Assembly: GCF_029873635.1 (NCBI RefSeq)
Contig: NC_080421.1
Coordinates: forward strand, 1,364,001 to 1,428,000
DNA from: Malania oleifera
Lineage: Eukaryota > Streptophyta > Magnoliopsida > Santalales > Ximeniaceae
DNA: 64,000 bases
Direction: 5' to 3'
Shown: positions 34,736 to 47,371 of the stretch, one piece after another
How positions within the stretch are numbered: the first letter of the stretch is position 1
Layout: the number at the start of each line of letters is the position of its first letter
Program-made: the position numbers and the translations under genes
Notes under the pieces: generated by a model
What the model was told of the DNA's origin: nothing
What the model saw: the letters and a program-made list of their open reading frames with translations, nothing else
The model's database searches: none

Positions 34736-37700
34736 AGTTGGTAGTGTTTTTCTGTATTTTTTCTTCTATTTGTTATTCACCCGTGCACAGTTTTTCTATT
34801 TCCCCCATGCTTTCACATTGAGGACAATGTTCCGCTTTAGTTGGGGGGGTGAGAATTTGCATGTGACATTGTGCACGTCTACTTGCTGGGTTTTGTATTA
34901 ATTAATGGAAAAAAACAAGAAAGAAATAACGAAAGAGGATTGAGGAATTACACTGACTTATGTCATGATTAACACTGACGTATGCCCTGCACATACTTGC
35001 ATATAACCTAAGAATTACACACTCGAGTCATTTATGTGTAGTTTCTCTTTATATGACTTCGTAACTCCATGATTGGTAGTTCATTCATGTTAATTTGGCT
35101 ATATAAACTCTTGTATTTACATGACATCTCATGAGACTGAATAGACACATTCATGTGATTCATCACACTTAGGGTTCCTTATGAGCACTTGGAGCACTTG
35201 GAGAACACCTGTGGCAACTATGACACCTTGTGAGGTATTGTTCAACCATTCATCATTCTTTTGAGTTTTTGAAGTTTAGCTTATAGTTCATGAAACTCAA
35301 CTTTATTTTTTTTTCTGAATACTCTTTGTACACTAGTCTTAGTTTTTAACTTGTTGGCCTAGAGGTGACGTCTAATGGGGAGATAGAAACCTAAGTCTTG
35401 CAGCCTACTCAAGATGTGAAGGTTGAACCACCTGTAAAGATAGACTTAGTTCATGGACTATTGTTCGAGCTTAATTACCATTAGGGTATGAAGACAATAA
35501 AAGAAGTGTAATGATTGTCCTAATTGACCAAGAAAAGATAGAAATTAAAGAATGAGCAGAAGAAAGAATAAGAAAAATAGAACATGAAATGAAAGGCAAA
35601 TATCTAGTCCATATAAATACCACAAAAAGTCAAGGACACGACACATGTTCTCCACATATGAAAACTCTTCAACGGCTTAATACCTCAGATGTAGTCATGT
35701 CGGGTTCGTGAATAAGTTGATCTATGGTGGTCTTGGTTGTACATGGCGAGTAGGTGAGAAGATGTTAGGGTGAAGGATCCGACACCTCACAGATAGGCTA
35801 GATCCTTTTCAGACTAGTCCACTCCATACATTTAGTGTTTGTTCCTTGCAATATGTGGGATGTTTGATCACGACACTCCTCCTGACATATGACGAATGAA
35901 CCCATTCTTTTTAGTATTTTTTAGGGTATACCAGTTAGGCCGAGTCAAAACGACCGTTTTGTAGTTGTCCATTGGTATCCTAGGTGTAACGAGTCACACA
36001 CATTACATATACCTCGAGACTTCACTTGTTTATACTCGGATTTATATGACCACATTAACTTTAAATTGTACTGCTGGTTAACTTCATGTGAGTATACTGT
36101 TCTTAATTGTTATATAATGATGAAACTTGCATGAGTGACGTGCTTCGGAGTTATGTGCATTGAATATGAACAAGTTAGTGTGAAATTTGGTTATATTCCT
36201 ATACGTGAAACGATATGGTTGTGTCGCATGTGCATCCGTTTCATGTTTGTTGGAGTTAAAATTTGTGGATACCGACCTGAAATTCATTCACGTTATTTGC
36301 TAGAGACTAGCAAAACATTAGTTATGAGGTTTGATTACGCGCTTAAAATGCGTAATTAGGTAATTTAATTCATACATTGAGACCCATATTTTTAATTAAA
36401 TACCTAATTATACTCAATAATTTAACGTTGTGTTCTATTTATAATATTTGGATTTCATTTAGTAAATTATGAATTTTTGGTATTTTTTTATCGCAGGGCG
36501 ATTATTGGAAGTTAAAACCGATGCTACTTCGTAATCTATGCGTAGTTTTCTCGTTTGAGCTCTGATTGAGACAATTAAAATTTTTTTTAAAAGATGAGAA
36601 AGTTTTCTATGACTTTTGTGTTTTAAACTTTAAGAGATACGGGCTCCAAAAGGGTCAAAACTAGGCTCGTTCACTGAGAAACAAAAAGAAGAAATAAGAA
36701 AAAAAAAAAGAAAAAAAAAATTAATAGTATGTTGATTTAACTCTTCCATGCAGCCGGGTTTGGAGCCCTTTTGCTGGTGCGCTGGAAGGGTTATGGGGCT
36801 TTTTAAGTTCTTTTTTTCTCTCCTCTCTTCGACAGCCCCCTCTCCACTCTTCTTCTCTTCACAGTTCCCTTTCTCACTCTTTTCAACTCTCCTCCCTAAC
36901 TCATTCTCTCTTCTCTTCTCTTCCCTTTCCTTCTCTCCTTCTCTTCCTTTCTCTTCTCCTTTTGCTCTCCTCTCTTTCCCCTTGCTTATCCCCTCCTCTT
37001 TCTCTCTCGTTGCTTGCTGTCTGCTCTTGCTTCAACTAGAGAATCTCAGGGTCCTGCTCCACCGCTGCTGCTATGTTGCTGCTGGCTGCTCCAGCTTCCT
37101 ACTCCTACCCTCCTCAACCACCTTGCTGCTATTGCTGTGAAGAAGGAAAATTCGAGGAGCCTTCATTGCTGCTGCTGTGAAGGAGGAAGACCCGAGGAGC
37201 CTTCTTTGTTGCTGCTGTTAAGGACCACCCGAAGCTGCTCACTCCTACGACTGTTGCTGCGTGTGGCTGCCAACCCGAGAGCTGTTGCTGTTGTGTGTTG
37301 CTGACCCAAGATCCTCACCTTTGCCACTGCCGAGGCTGCCCCTACTGTTATTCACTCACGGCCATCACTCTCTTCCCCCTATCTCTCCCTCTCTCTCCTT
37401 CTTTCTTTTTTCTTCCTTCCTTTTTCCTTTAGTTTTTTCTTTTAAACACTTGATTGAGTATTGTTATTTTTTTTCATAGAATTTCAATTAAAATTTAACC
37501 TTTGAATTTTGTTGGGTTATTTTTATTAAAGATGACTTATTTGCATTCTCTTCGTATTTAATATTATTGTTAGAAGTTAATTTCTGCTTGAGTTATTTTT
37601 TTCTTTGATTGATTAAAGTTTGGTTTCTTAAAAAAATACAAAAAAGGAAAAAATATTTTTTTTTTATGATTTAAATTTCTTGTCTTTCTTTAGAAATTAA

Positions 37701-38236
37701 ATTTTGTTGGGTTCTATCCAAATAAAGTTCGTTTAATTAAAGTCCGAATTTTTATCGTGTTTCCGTTTACCATTTAGTTTTTAAAATTTTGAATTTTTGT
37801 TTAAGTTCTTGATCACATTAAAATTAGTTTTTATTTAAATTTGTGATTGGTTGAGTTTTTAGAATTACGTGTTTTAATTATGTAGTAAAGCTATCGTCTT
37901 TAGTTTTTATTCCAAAGTTCAAATACGTGTTTCAATTCTTGTTCAGCTATTAACGTAGGATTTCCCTTTCTCATGGTTAAAATTAGTTCGTGTTAGGTTT
38001 TAGACTCTAAATTGCACATTGCTTTAATTCGTTAAAAGAAAATCTCAAACAAACCAGAAAACCCAAATCTGAACTGTGTTTAGTGACTTTCGTTTATTAT
38101 TTTCGGTTGGAATCATGCAAATTTGAGATTAAATTGCATTTCCTAAGGAGACGATCTGACCTCTGGGCTAAATATTACACGACAAAACTCCTATATTTGG
38201 GATAGCTTCCGAACTGCTTATTTTTCAAGTGAGTTA
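34736..38236 (+). mobile_element. Gag-only Athila-like element J, 5'-truncated
   Basis: The internal 3' part (about 34736-36331) matches element I from about 32265 onward. A complete 3' LTR follows. The 5' LTR, primer site and gag are missing. The right flank GGAGGTGTCG is the GRRCR region of a Gypsy integrase, so J had inserted into element K. The left edge abuts element E about 100 bp after the E stop codon. Confidence 0.8.
36332..38236 (+). repeat. 3' LTR of element J (about 1.9 kb)
   Basis: It begins TGATTACGC and ends CAAGTGAGTTA, where the sister LTR ends GAGTCA, so the terminal CA is probably mutated. Its pyrimidine-rich middle (36810-37420) yields low-complexity frames that I do not count as genes. 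Confidence 0.85.
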
Positions 38237-39110
38237 GGAGGTGTCGTTCACCTTTGTACTAGGATAAAATGGGTGAAAGGCGAGTTCTAGGATCAGAGTT
38301 GGTGCAGCAAGCGTACGATAAAGTCCAACTAATTAAAGATAGAATCAGTGCAGCTCAGAGTCGGTAGAAAAGTTACGTTGATATGCGCCGCCGAAAATTG
38401 GAGTTTGATGTTGAAGATCATGTATTTTTGAAAGTAACATCATTGAAGGGAGCTGTGAAATTTGGGAGGAAGGGTAAGTTGAGCCCTAGGTTCATTGGCC
38501 CATTCGAGATATTAGAGAGAGTGGGTCCAGTAGCCTACAGGCTAGCTTTACCACCAGCATTGCTCAGAATACAAGACGTATTTCATGTTTCCATGTTAAG
38601 GATATACGTCCTAGACCCTTCCCATTTGATCAGTTATGCAGATTTACTAACATATGAAGAGATACCAGTGCAGATCCTAGATAGGAAAGAAAAGGTATTG
38701 CGCACTAAGATAATTCTGTTAGTCAGCGTTTTTTGGAGAAATCACGTAGCAGAGGAGGCCTCGTGGGAGATAGATGAGGAGATACGACAGAGTTACCCAC
38801 AACTGTTTGGTGGGAATCAGTAGTAGTCAGGGATGATAGTTTAGAGAAAATTAGTATTATTTATTTCAATACAAAGTAGTTAAGGTGTCAACTGTATATT
38901 AGACTATAAGATAGATAGTATTTTTGGTTTTGGAAGAGTTATATTTTTATGTATATATTTGTAATCTCCCAAAACTGCTTATGTAACCACGGTATTTCTC
39001 CCCCATAAGTGAGGGTAATTAATAAAATAAGTAGCCCATTTTTCCTTAATGGATGGTGTTCAATGCAAATAACAAATTTCGAGAACGAAATTTTATAAGG
39101 AGGGGGAGAA
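38237..39110 (+). pseudogene. Gypsy K integrase end, chromodomain and 3' untranslated region
   Basis: Coding starts in the middle of the integrase core (RCRSP region), passes a TAG near 38367, then runs open from 38383 to 38823. [14 protein letters not shown] and [16 protein letters not shown] are clear, and a chromodomain-like tail (VQILDRKEK to SYPQLF) ends the frame. It is the best preserved chromodomain in the window, with only the upstream stop. The untranslated part has the CATAAGTGAGGG block (39004-39015) and ends in the purine tract AGGAGGGGGAGAA. Confidence 0.87.
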
Positions 39111-39241
39111 TGTAGAGACCCGAAAAATTATTGCAATTAAATAATAAAAGGAATGAGGGAAAAGGAAATTTCAAAGGGGGATTCAGTAGGGTTTCGTTGA
39201 CGAACGTAGAACGTTCGTCGACGAGTAGTCTTCTAAGGCAC
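39111..39241 (+). repeat. Gypsy K 3' LTR, first 131 bp
   Basis: It begins TGTAGAGACCCG right after the purine tract and holds two palindromes of the TCGTCGACGA type (39196-39226). It stops where the Copia H LTR begins. Confidence 0.85.
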
Positions 39242-40359
39242 TGAAATTAGGATAGCTTTCCCAAGAGGGGGGGTGAATTGGTTTTTTTTTTAAATTTTAA
39301 CCTCTTTTAACTACTTACTTGTTTCAATATAACAACAAGAAAATAAATCAATCAACTAATAACCACAACCAAAACACACCACAAGATACTGAAATTTTAA
39401 ACACACAATCCAATCAACCAAAGTATAAAATTCAAACAAACATGCAAGATTAAGCTTTTTGTTAGCTGCTTTGGGGATGTTTGTAAACGTGCTTTGAATG
39501 AAATTTGTATTTGCACTTCTCTTGATTAATATTTTTGAAAATTAACCAACGTACTCCCTTTTGGGTTTCCGCAAACGGTTAATTAAAACGTACTTTCTAA
39601 ATATCAAGAGTCTTCCTTAAATATGATTTTTAAGCTCTGCAACCTCCACTTAGCATACACAAGAATATGTTGTGTAGAAAATAAAGAGTAAGGAAGAGAA
39701 AGAGAAAAAAAGATTTTACGAGGTTCGGCTTCAACACAGCCTACGTCCTCGCCCTTGGTAACCCACCAAAGGATTCCACTATCATAGTTCCTTTACCGGG
39801 CGGAACAACACCTTTACAAGCACTCCTTCGAATAGGCTAGAATCCGCCTCTCCAAACGATGTACTCTCGTTCGGTCAACATTCCAACAACCTGGAATCAT
39901 CCAATAACTACAAAAGAAACAATAAGAGAATGTGTACAAAAAGTGTTCACACAAAGAGCAAGTTAGTACAATTCAAATCTATGTACTTCAAAATTCAAAT
40001 ATCAAGAAAGAAATACACTTCGAAGTTCAAGAATAGAATTCACCAAACTCCTTTTTCTCCAGATGAGAAATCAGCAAGTAGAACTTCAAGGGTTGATGAT
40101 CAATGATTTCAGAATACCAGCACTTTCAGTGTGCAAGTTGTTAAGCAAGCAGGAACTTTGAGAGCAAGAGAGCTTATAACAGATTTTTCAATTCTTGGTT
40201 AGTTTTGATTTGTAAAACCATGTATTTATAGGCTTTCAAAAGAGTTTTCATGTTGCCCAAGTTTACTTTGAGTATTTCCCAAGTTTTTAGAAAATTTGGA
40301 ACACAAACAACTCATATTTAAAAAATAAAACTTTTGAAAAATTTACTCGTTAATAGTGT

Positions 40360-40660
40360 TCAGACGACTGAACCTTCGAGTTTAGTCTTCTGAAGTTCCT
40401 TAGCCTTTAAAAAATTTGAACTGGATACAGGGTCAGACGACCGAGGTTAAGGGTCAGATGACTAAAGTGTCGGGTTCAGATGACCGAAGTCTGAGTTTAG
40501 TCTTCTGAGGTGCTTCTTCCAGTTACTGTCTTTCACCAATAATTCTTCAGATGACTGAACTTATTCTTCAGACGTCTAAAGTAATTCTTCAGACGATCGA
40601 GCTTGAAGTTCATTCTTCTGAAGTTGCCACTTCAAGCTTCTGAGTTGAAACTTCAATCTT
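40360..40660. repeat. Dispersed short repeats TTCAGACGACTGAA-like in the Copia H LTR
   Basis: Variants of CAGACGACTGAA and its complement appear at least ten times in 300 bp (for example near 40370, 40437, 40465, 40487, 40550, 40572 and 40592). They are partly palindromic. Confidence 0.7.
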
Positions 40661-40854
40661 TTGAGGTACTTGTTTTCTTATTTTTCAATTCCAATTCAAA
40701 ATATGGTTTGCTCTCCTTATTTATTCTTTTATAAAACTTTTTCCGGGGTTTAAATAGGTCTTTAAGTCCATATAATTCCCCTAATGAGTTTCAAAAGTTA
40801 TCTTAATAGATATTTAACTTTGAAGTACTTACATTGTTCTTTTTAAAACCTTAT

Positions 40855-41253
40855 TGTAACGACCCGAATAATAATGAGATTTAAATAATAAAAGGAAGGG
40901 AAATAGAAACCGAAAACAGAATAGGGTAGTCGAAGCGTTCGTCGATGACATTGCATTTTGGAAGAAAAAACAAAAAGGGGATCATCAGGGCTTCGTCAAC
41001 GAATCCCCTACATTCGTCGACGAAGGCTTAAGAAAATTTGTTGACGAATACAGGGATTCGTCAACGAAGAAATACCGAGAGGGGGGTTTTGAGCCGACTG
41101 AATTTCATCGATGAGGACTGAATTTCGTCGATAAAATAAATGAAGGATTCGTCAACGAATGACATGGCTCGTCCACAAAATCTCATGTTCTATAAATATG
41201 GAAAATCCAGATTTTACTTCTAAACTAAGCCAACTCACTCCTCTCTCTCTCTC

Positions 41254-41314
<61 letters not shown>

Positions 41315-43050
41315 CGGCTCTCTCCCTTTCTTTCCTCGATTTCGGGTCAAATTTACGCCGGATCGACAATCTGAAGTCACCACGACGCTCCTGGAGAAGT
41401 TCTCTCCAAATCTGCCCAAGCGGATCGTTAGTGAAAACAAGTTGGAAATCATCCCTAAGTTGAGGTAAGACTTTTTAAACCAAATTAGACTTTATGGTAG
41501 TTAGAGGAAATGATGTACGCATGAAAATACTAATGTTTAATACTGGGAGTTTTGAGTTTCAGGGTATTAATCAGGAAATCATACGAGGGTTAGCTTAGGA
41601 TATTTTGGGGGTTTTCTCAGTAGTCAGGTAAGGGAATAAACTAAAGCAATTAATTTCCATGTAAATTATGAGTAAATTTATTTTCAGAAAAGCTTATGTT
41701 ATAACTGTTTATTACGAATGAACTGTACGATTAGGAAAATACTGTTATGATGATTAAAATGTATATGTATGTATGAGATGTCAGAAAAGCACTATTTTAG
41801 AATATGAAGTATGACTTTTAACAGCACATATGTGGCATGAATAATATTTTACGTGAAATGTATTATGATATGAAAGATTTTATAAGTAAAGCATGTTTTC
41901 AGGTATTATGAAAAGATGAATTATGTCGTGATGATTTTGATGAATATATGATAAATGATTTATTTTCATAATGTATATACCTAAAACGATTATGGCGCGA
42001 GGCAATGTATTTATGTTTTCGGCATGTGGCCGTATTTATGTTTTTGGCACGAGGCCGTATTTATGATTTCAGCGCGAGGCTGTATTTATTTATGTTTTCG
42101 GCATGAGGCCGTATTTATGATTTCGACATGATGTCGTACTTATGAAAATGATTGGCACGAGGCCGCTATTATATCGTGTATTATATGTTATCAGAACCCG
42201 AATATTAGTTTAGTTCAGTTCAGGAGTTCGGTACCGTTGCTATATGTAGATCAGATATCTACGTTCAGATTAATGCTAATCATCCCACGAGGGGATGGGA
42301 GATGGATAGTCGATGTGGCCTTCAGTAGAGTGTGGATGTCCACCTGGTAGTCCGAACCAGGGCGTGGCGGGCCCATCGTACTTACAGACATATTTGACTC
42401 GGTAGTGGTCGGCCAACCATTGTCGGGTCCTGCCCTCAGGCTGCACAACCCCTCATAGGGGGTAATACATGACACCAACTAGCTATTCATCTTGGGTATA
42501 TGTTTTCAGTATTATCAGTATAACAGATGTTCTATGTATGATATGACTTACTAGAAAATACGAAAGCGTGTGATTTTTCAAGTATGATATGATGAACGTT
42601 TATGAAATACGAAATGTACTGTATATGTATATTTGCATTAAATATTCATGTTGCCACACAGCTGTATTTAGTTTATTTTCTCTTACTGAGAAGTGTCTCA
42701 CCCCCAACATTAATTAATTTTTCAGGAAACCCTGAGTGATCAGCGGGTCGTGGCCGCCATTGAGTAGGGATATTACCTCGTTAGAGGGTAAGATTTTGTA
42801 CTAGGGTCAGAATTATTTTGTGTCTAATTCTAGAGTTAATTTGATATTTTGGAAGAATGTAAATGAATATAGTATTTTGGAAATGAAGATAACTTTGGTA
42901 TTATCTTTTATGATTGGATGTTTGAGATTTTATGTTTACTGCTGCTAGGTTTTCCGCTGTGAATGACAGGTGTCCCCGCTACCCACTGGTTCGAGTTGAC
43001 TCTTTCTTTATTATGTTACATTTCATGTTAAGTTAATTAGAGTCGCTACA
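40855..43050 (+). mobile_element. Solo LTR (plus), B subfamily, in the Copia H LTR
   Basis: Perfect CTTAT duplications (40850-40854 and 43051-43055). It starts TGTAACGACCC and ends GAGTCGCTACA, 2196 bp. It has palindromes (40933-41165), TATAAATA at 41191-41198, a (CT)n run, the CGGCACGAGGCCG tandem array (41993-42170) and hairpin two (42688-42699). Hairpin one is decayed at 42452-42473. Confidence 0.95.
41240..41309 (+). repeat. (CT)n microsatellite in the LTR leader
   Basis: About 70 bp of nearly pure CT, 45 bp downstream of the TATA box. Confidence 0.95.
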
Positions 43051-43933
43051 CTTATACTCTAAGCTTGAAATCGTCCACTTTATATTTGCTTTGAAAATCC
43101 CTTGGATGTTAGCTTGAGCTGGTTTTAGCTTCCCATTCTTTGATCAGCATAGTGCTACTTTGAGCTTCTTTTGGATCATTTGTTAGTTTATATAGCTTGA
43201 TGGTCCACAATGATCCTTATTTTCTTGTCAAACCTAAAACACCATAACTCAACCATTCCAAGTTAAAATGTCCTTTGTTTGTTATCACCAAAACTAATTA
43301 AAAATCCTAGTTAGGCCAACAATCTCCCCCTTTTTGATGATGACAAATAAGGAGCCAAGATAAGGGTTTCTTTGAAAAATACTCCCCCTTACTATAAGCA
43401 TCCGATAAAAATGAAGTAAACAAGAAAACATATCACTTTAGCATATCATCCAAGCATGTCAATATAAGTCTTTTAAGTTTACTTTACCATACATGTTAAG
43501 TTCATTTTACCATATTACTTTAGCATTTCACTTTACCATATTACTTTAGCATATTGCTCATATTTCATGACTTTTGCATTTTGTATTTATCTTTGCTAAC
43601 AACATTTTCTTCCCCTTAGTCATTATTCAAAAAGAACAAGTAATAGGAAAGGGAGTCATTTTTATAATTCAAAAGGAAGTGTTTACATAAAGAGGTGTTA
43701 CATCCAAAAAGTGTCAAAACCAACAACAACAAAAAAAGTCCAACCAATACACTGCAAACAAACTACAACATTAGCTAGTTGCTAGTTATCTATGCTTAGT
43801 TACATTCAAAAAGTTTCATAGTAGCTAGTTATCTATGCTAGTCGCATCCTAATGATTTTCTTCTTCTTCTTCTTCCTGGCCCTCTTCCTCAGACCAACTG
43901 TACACACTTCGAGCTGAGGAGGATGCTACCAGA

Positions 43934-46493
43934 GAAGCGGGTATCAGATTATATTTAAGATAATGATGATTTAATTTAATGAAGAATGACTGAATGATTT
44001 ATATGATGATATGTATGTTGAGTTCTTATGATGGTAATTAGCAAATGAATTTAAGTAATGTGAAAGGATGATTAGTTAGTAAAATTTCGAGGACGAAATT
44101 TCTTAAGGAGGGGAGAATGTAATGACCCAGAAATTTAAAATAATTAGGAAATATAATAAATAAATGGATTAATGGGTGATAAGGGAAAAGGATTTTTAGA
44201 AGAATAGCAAGCCTCATCGATGAATGTCCTGTCTTCGTCAATGAGTGTCCTTCTAGAGATCGTCGATGAGCTCCAGTTCCTCGTTGACGAAGGAATCTCG
44301 AGAGAGTAATTTTGAAACTCTGAATTTCGTCGACGAAGGTATCTTCTCATCGACGAAGTATCTACAGTGCCTCGTCGACATGCCTCGTCGACAAACTCAT
44401 GTGTCTCGTCGACGAAGTATCTACAGTGCCTTGTGGACAAACTCATGTGTCTCATCGACGAAGCCTTTCCTATAAATAGAAATTTTCTTCATTTTCAGCG
44501 AGAAACTCCGAACCTTCTTCTCTCTTTCTCTCTCTAAAACGATTTTTCAGCCATCTCTCTTTGATTTTGGGCCGGATTTGATCCTGTTTGACGATCTGGA
44601 ACCACCACAAGGTTCGTGGGATCGTTCTCTGCAAGGTTGTAGGAGCTGATCGTTGGTTTGAGAGGTTTGGGAAACATCCCAAAATCAGGGTAAGTGAATT
44701 ATTTTGGGATTTTCTTAATGAATAATGTTATTTGGAGTCTAAAAAGTAGTGAATAAGTGTTTTTCTTAAGATTTAAGTTAGTTGGAATTTATTTTAATTA
44801 AAATAGGATTTTTGGTTCAAGGTCCAAGTGAACGCTGTGAGTATCATTTCGAGGATCCTACCAGCGTAGTTCGGAAGTTAGGTAAGGGGAAATTACATAT
44901 TAAATCAGATTTAATGAAATTAAAAGTAATAAATTATGTTATATTATATGTATGTTTTGGTGTGAATTATAAAATGCCAACTATGTAAAACTATGTTTTT
45001 TAAGCCTACGACCACTTATTTAGCTATGTATATATGCAAATGAACTGAGGAAAGTGAAAGGAATTTTCTGAGGAATTATGCAAGAAATGAAATGTATTTT
45101 CAGCATATAAATGTTAAATGTGGGTTGGCCTATTTTACAGAAATATGTATGAATTTTACTATTAAATTGTGTGGCATGAGATTCTGTGCAAATATAAGTT
45201 AAATGTATGAGATACAGGTTAAGTAAGTAAAGCATTGAGAATAAATATGATATGAATTATATTGCTTGTGTATGCTAAACGCAACCATGTAAATGTAAGA
45301 CAACTGAAAAAGAGTCATGTTAACATATTCTAGTACATTTCTATGTAGACTAACTGATGACAGTTAAAAAGAGTTGTAGACTAACTGATGATAGCTAAAG
45401 ACCAGTCGTAGTACAAAGGAATGAATTGAAAACGTTATGTAATGAAATGACAATGAAACGATAATGGAATGAAATGACAAATGTGAATGATGTAATGTTG
45501 ATGATTACATAAAGTGAAATGCAATGCAATGTTTAAGTTATGAATATGAACAGAAGTGTATGATTGAGTAATGACAGAAAGAATAACGTAATATGATATT
45601 AGAAGTATCTATGTATGTAGAACACATAGTGATTGGGCGGGCGAACTCTTTGCCCGAGGGCTTGCTAAGAAAGGCAAGTGTACTAGTAGCTTCAGAAGTG
45701 GTAGTAGCTGCATAACGTGCTAAGGCAGAGCGAACCTACTTGTATGAGCGGATAGATTTCCCTATCATTAGGGCCTTGCTAGTAAACTATTGTTAAACGG
45801 TGTGAGTACGAGATCAGTTTAATACTTGAGGGCTTATTGAGTAAGGTGAGTGCCCTGGTATGCTTTAGTTGTGACCTTAGGGTTGCTTAAGTATCAGAGC
45901 AAAGGAATGCTACTTGTATGAGCGGGTAATCAACCCTATCTTCAGGTAATCTCATGGGTTAAATCTTTGCATATGATTGATTAGGTTCAGAGAATGATTT
46001 CAGTGTTATGTTAATGATTAGCAAATGTATTTAAAATGATATCTATATATTATTTTAATATATATATTTCTTCCCTTACTGAGATGTGTCTCATCCGAAT
46101 ATGATTATTTCTTTTTTAGGACATCCTTGAGGTCAGGCTTAGGGAGCTCGAGGGTTTTTAGTCTTTTTGAGGACTGTAAACAGAATGGGTATATTTTTTA
46201 TATATTGTGGGATTGTATTAAGTTTAAATATATATTTTATGTTTTAAGGATGTTGAGTAAGGAATGTTTGTGAAAATATTTGAAATGTTTTGGGAGTTAT
46301 GTAGATTTATGGAAATGCAGGTAATGGATGAATTATACGGATTATAGTTAGAATTAGTAAACTCTGGTATTATGGTATTATGGTATGGAGATTATGTTTA
46401 TGTTTTCCGCTGCGTGTATTGTGGATTATGGATTATCTAGATTTTATTAGGTATAACGCACCGGACCTGGGTTTAAGGGTTCAGGGCATTACA
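43934..46493 (+). mobile_element. Gypsy D, 3' end only
   Basis: About 180 bp of internal DNA with the typical TTTCGAGGACGAAATTT string (44083-44099) and a polypurine tract (AAGGAGGGGAGAA, 44105-44117) lead into a full LTR. Nothing of gag-pol remains. Its right edge abuts the interior of the F 3' LTR, so D or a rearrangement at D removed the rest of that LTR. Confidence 0.8.
44118..46493 (+). repeat. Gypsy D 3' LTR (about 2.38 kb)
   Basis: It begins TGTAATGACCC and ends CAGGGCATTACA. Palindromes lie at 44214-44463, a TATA box at 44471-44479, a tandem stretch at about 45300-45420 (CTAACTGATGACAGTTAAAA type) and hairpin two at 46081-46092. Its 3' half resembles the solo LTR at 19999-22397. Confidence 0.9.
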
Positions 46494-47320
46494 TTTAAAA
46501 TTTTGGGAATCATGGAAATCTGTAAATGTTATAAAATATCTGTCTATATAATCTATGTTTATAAAATATATCTGACTGTGTATACACTGTAATTCATAAT
46601 TCTGTAAAATCTGGTAAAACATATTTCTGTATAAATACTTTAAATCATAGTAATCTAAAAATTGTAGGATTTCTGTACTGATCTTATAATGTCCCATGCC
46701 ACACAACTTAATAAATAAATTATTCCAGATTTTGAAAACTGTATCTTCTAATATACAAATAATTTGCGTACTGGATAATAATCTGGAAAAACGTATAATT
46801 TACTAATAAAGATTTCAAAACTCCTAGCATAGCATATTTCCCTTACTTATCTGACTAGAAGGCTTGCTTCCAATTCAACCTTCACGCCCTTGGCATACCA
46901 ACCTCAAAATCATGTAATTACATATATACAAATTCCCTAGTAAAATACTGAATTTCTTATAAAATCATCATACTCACATTTCCTGAATCTGCCTATTCAT
47001 AGTTTCCTAAACTATAATTTACCTAGGTTCCTGAAAAAATAACTGCTGAGATCCTTAACCCATGCCTACAGGATCCCAAAAACACCTTAACCCTAAAATC
47101 ATAACACCCTAAATTTACTCCACAAAACACCAGTATATTCTCATACAACACAAAATTTGGGCTCAAATAAACCTGATATACTGAAAATACCAAAATAATC
47201 TACTGACCCTGAAATTGGGATAGTGCCCAAACTTCTCAAATCAACATTCTGTTCCAATTAGATTGTAGAGAATCTGCCCAGGATCATCGTGTAGTGACCC
47301 AAAAATAATAGTATTTAAAT

Positions 47321-47324
<4 letters not shown>

Positions 47325-47367
<43 letters not shown>
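47325..47367 (+). repeat. (GA)n microsatellite in LTR U3
   Basis: About twenty-one GA units 35 bp from the LTR start. Confidence 0.95.

Positions 47368-47371
<4 letters not shown>

Larger units (their letters stand above)
39242..43321 (-). repeat. Copia H LTR, split by a solo Gypsy LTR
   Basis: Without the inserted LTR (40855-43050) and one duplication copy it is about 1.88 kb. The left flank GGCAC (39237-39241) would be its target duplication, but the other end is lost. A GTCAGACGACTGAA-like sequence recurs many times at 40360-40650. Confidence 0.7.
39242..43933 (-). mobile_element. Ty1/Copia remnant H (minus): 3' LTR and adjoining internal DNA
   Basis: On the minus strand the LTR starts TGTTGGCC at 43321 and ends near AATTTCA at 39242. 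It is preceded by the polypurine tract AAAAAGGGGGAGAT (43322-43335 on the plus strand). The TCATCATCAAAAAGGGGGAG arrangement is typical of Copia 3' ends, perhaps of the SIRE type. The internal part (43336 to about 43933) ends near a reading WSEEEGQEEEEEENH on the minus strand, a low-complexity acidic tail. The 5' LTR is missing; the right edge with Gypsy D is approximate. Confidence 0.7.

Noticed and set aside
36748..37479. Frames with leucine-rich peptide, including a signal-peptide look
   Set aside because: Low-complexity CT-rich part of the element J LTR, matching no domain.
43928..43945. GGTATCAGATT as a tRNA-Met primer site of Gypsy D
   Set aside because: There is no LTR to its left and only 180 bp before the polypurine tract; most likely chance.
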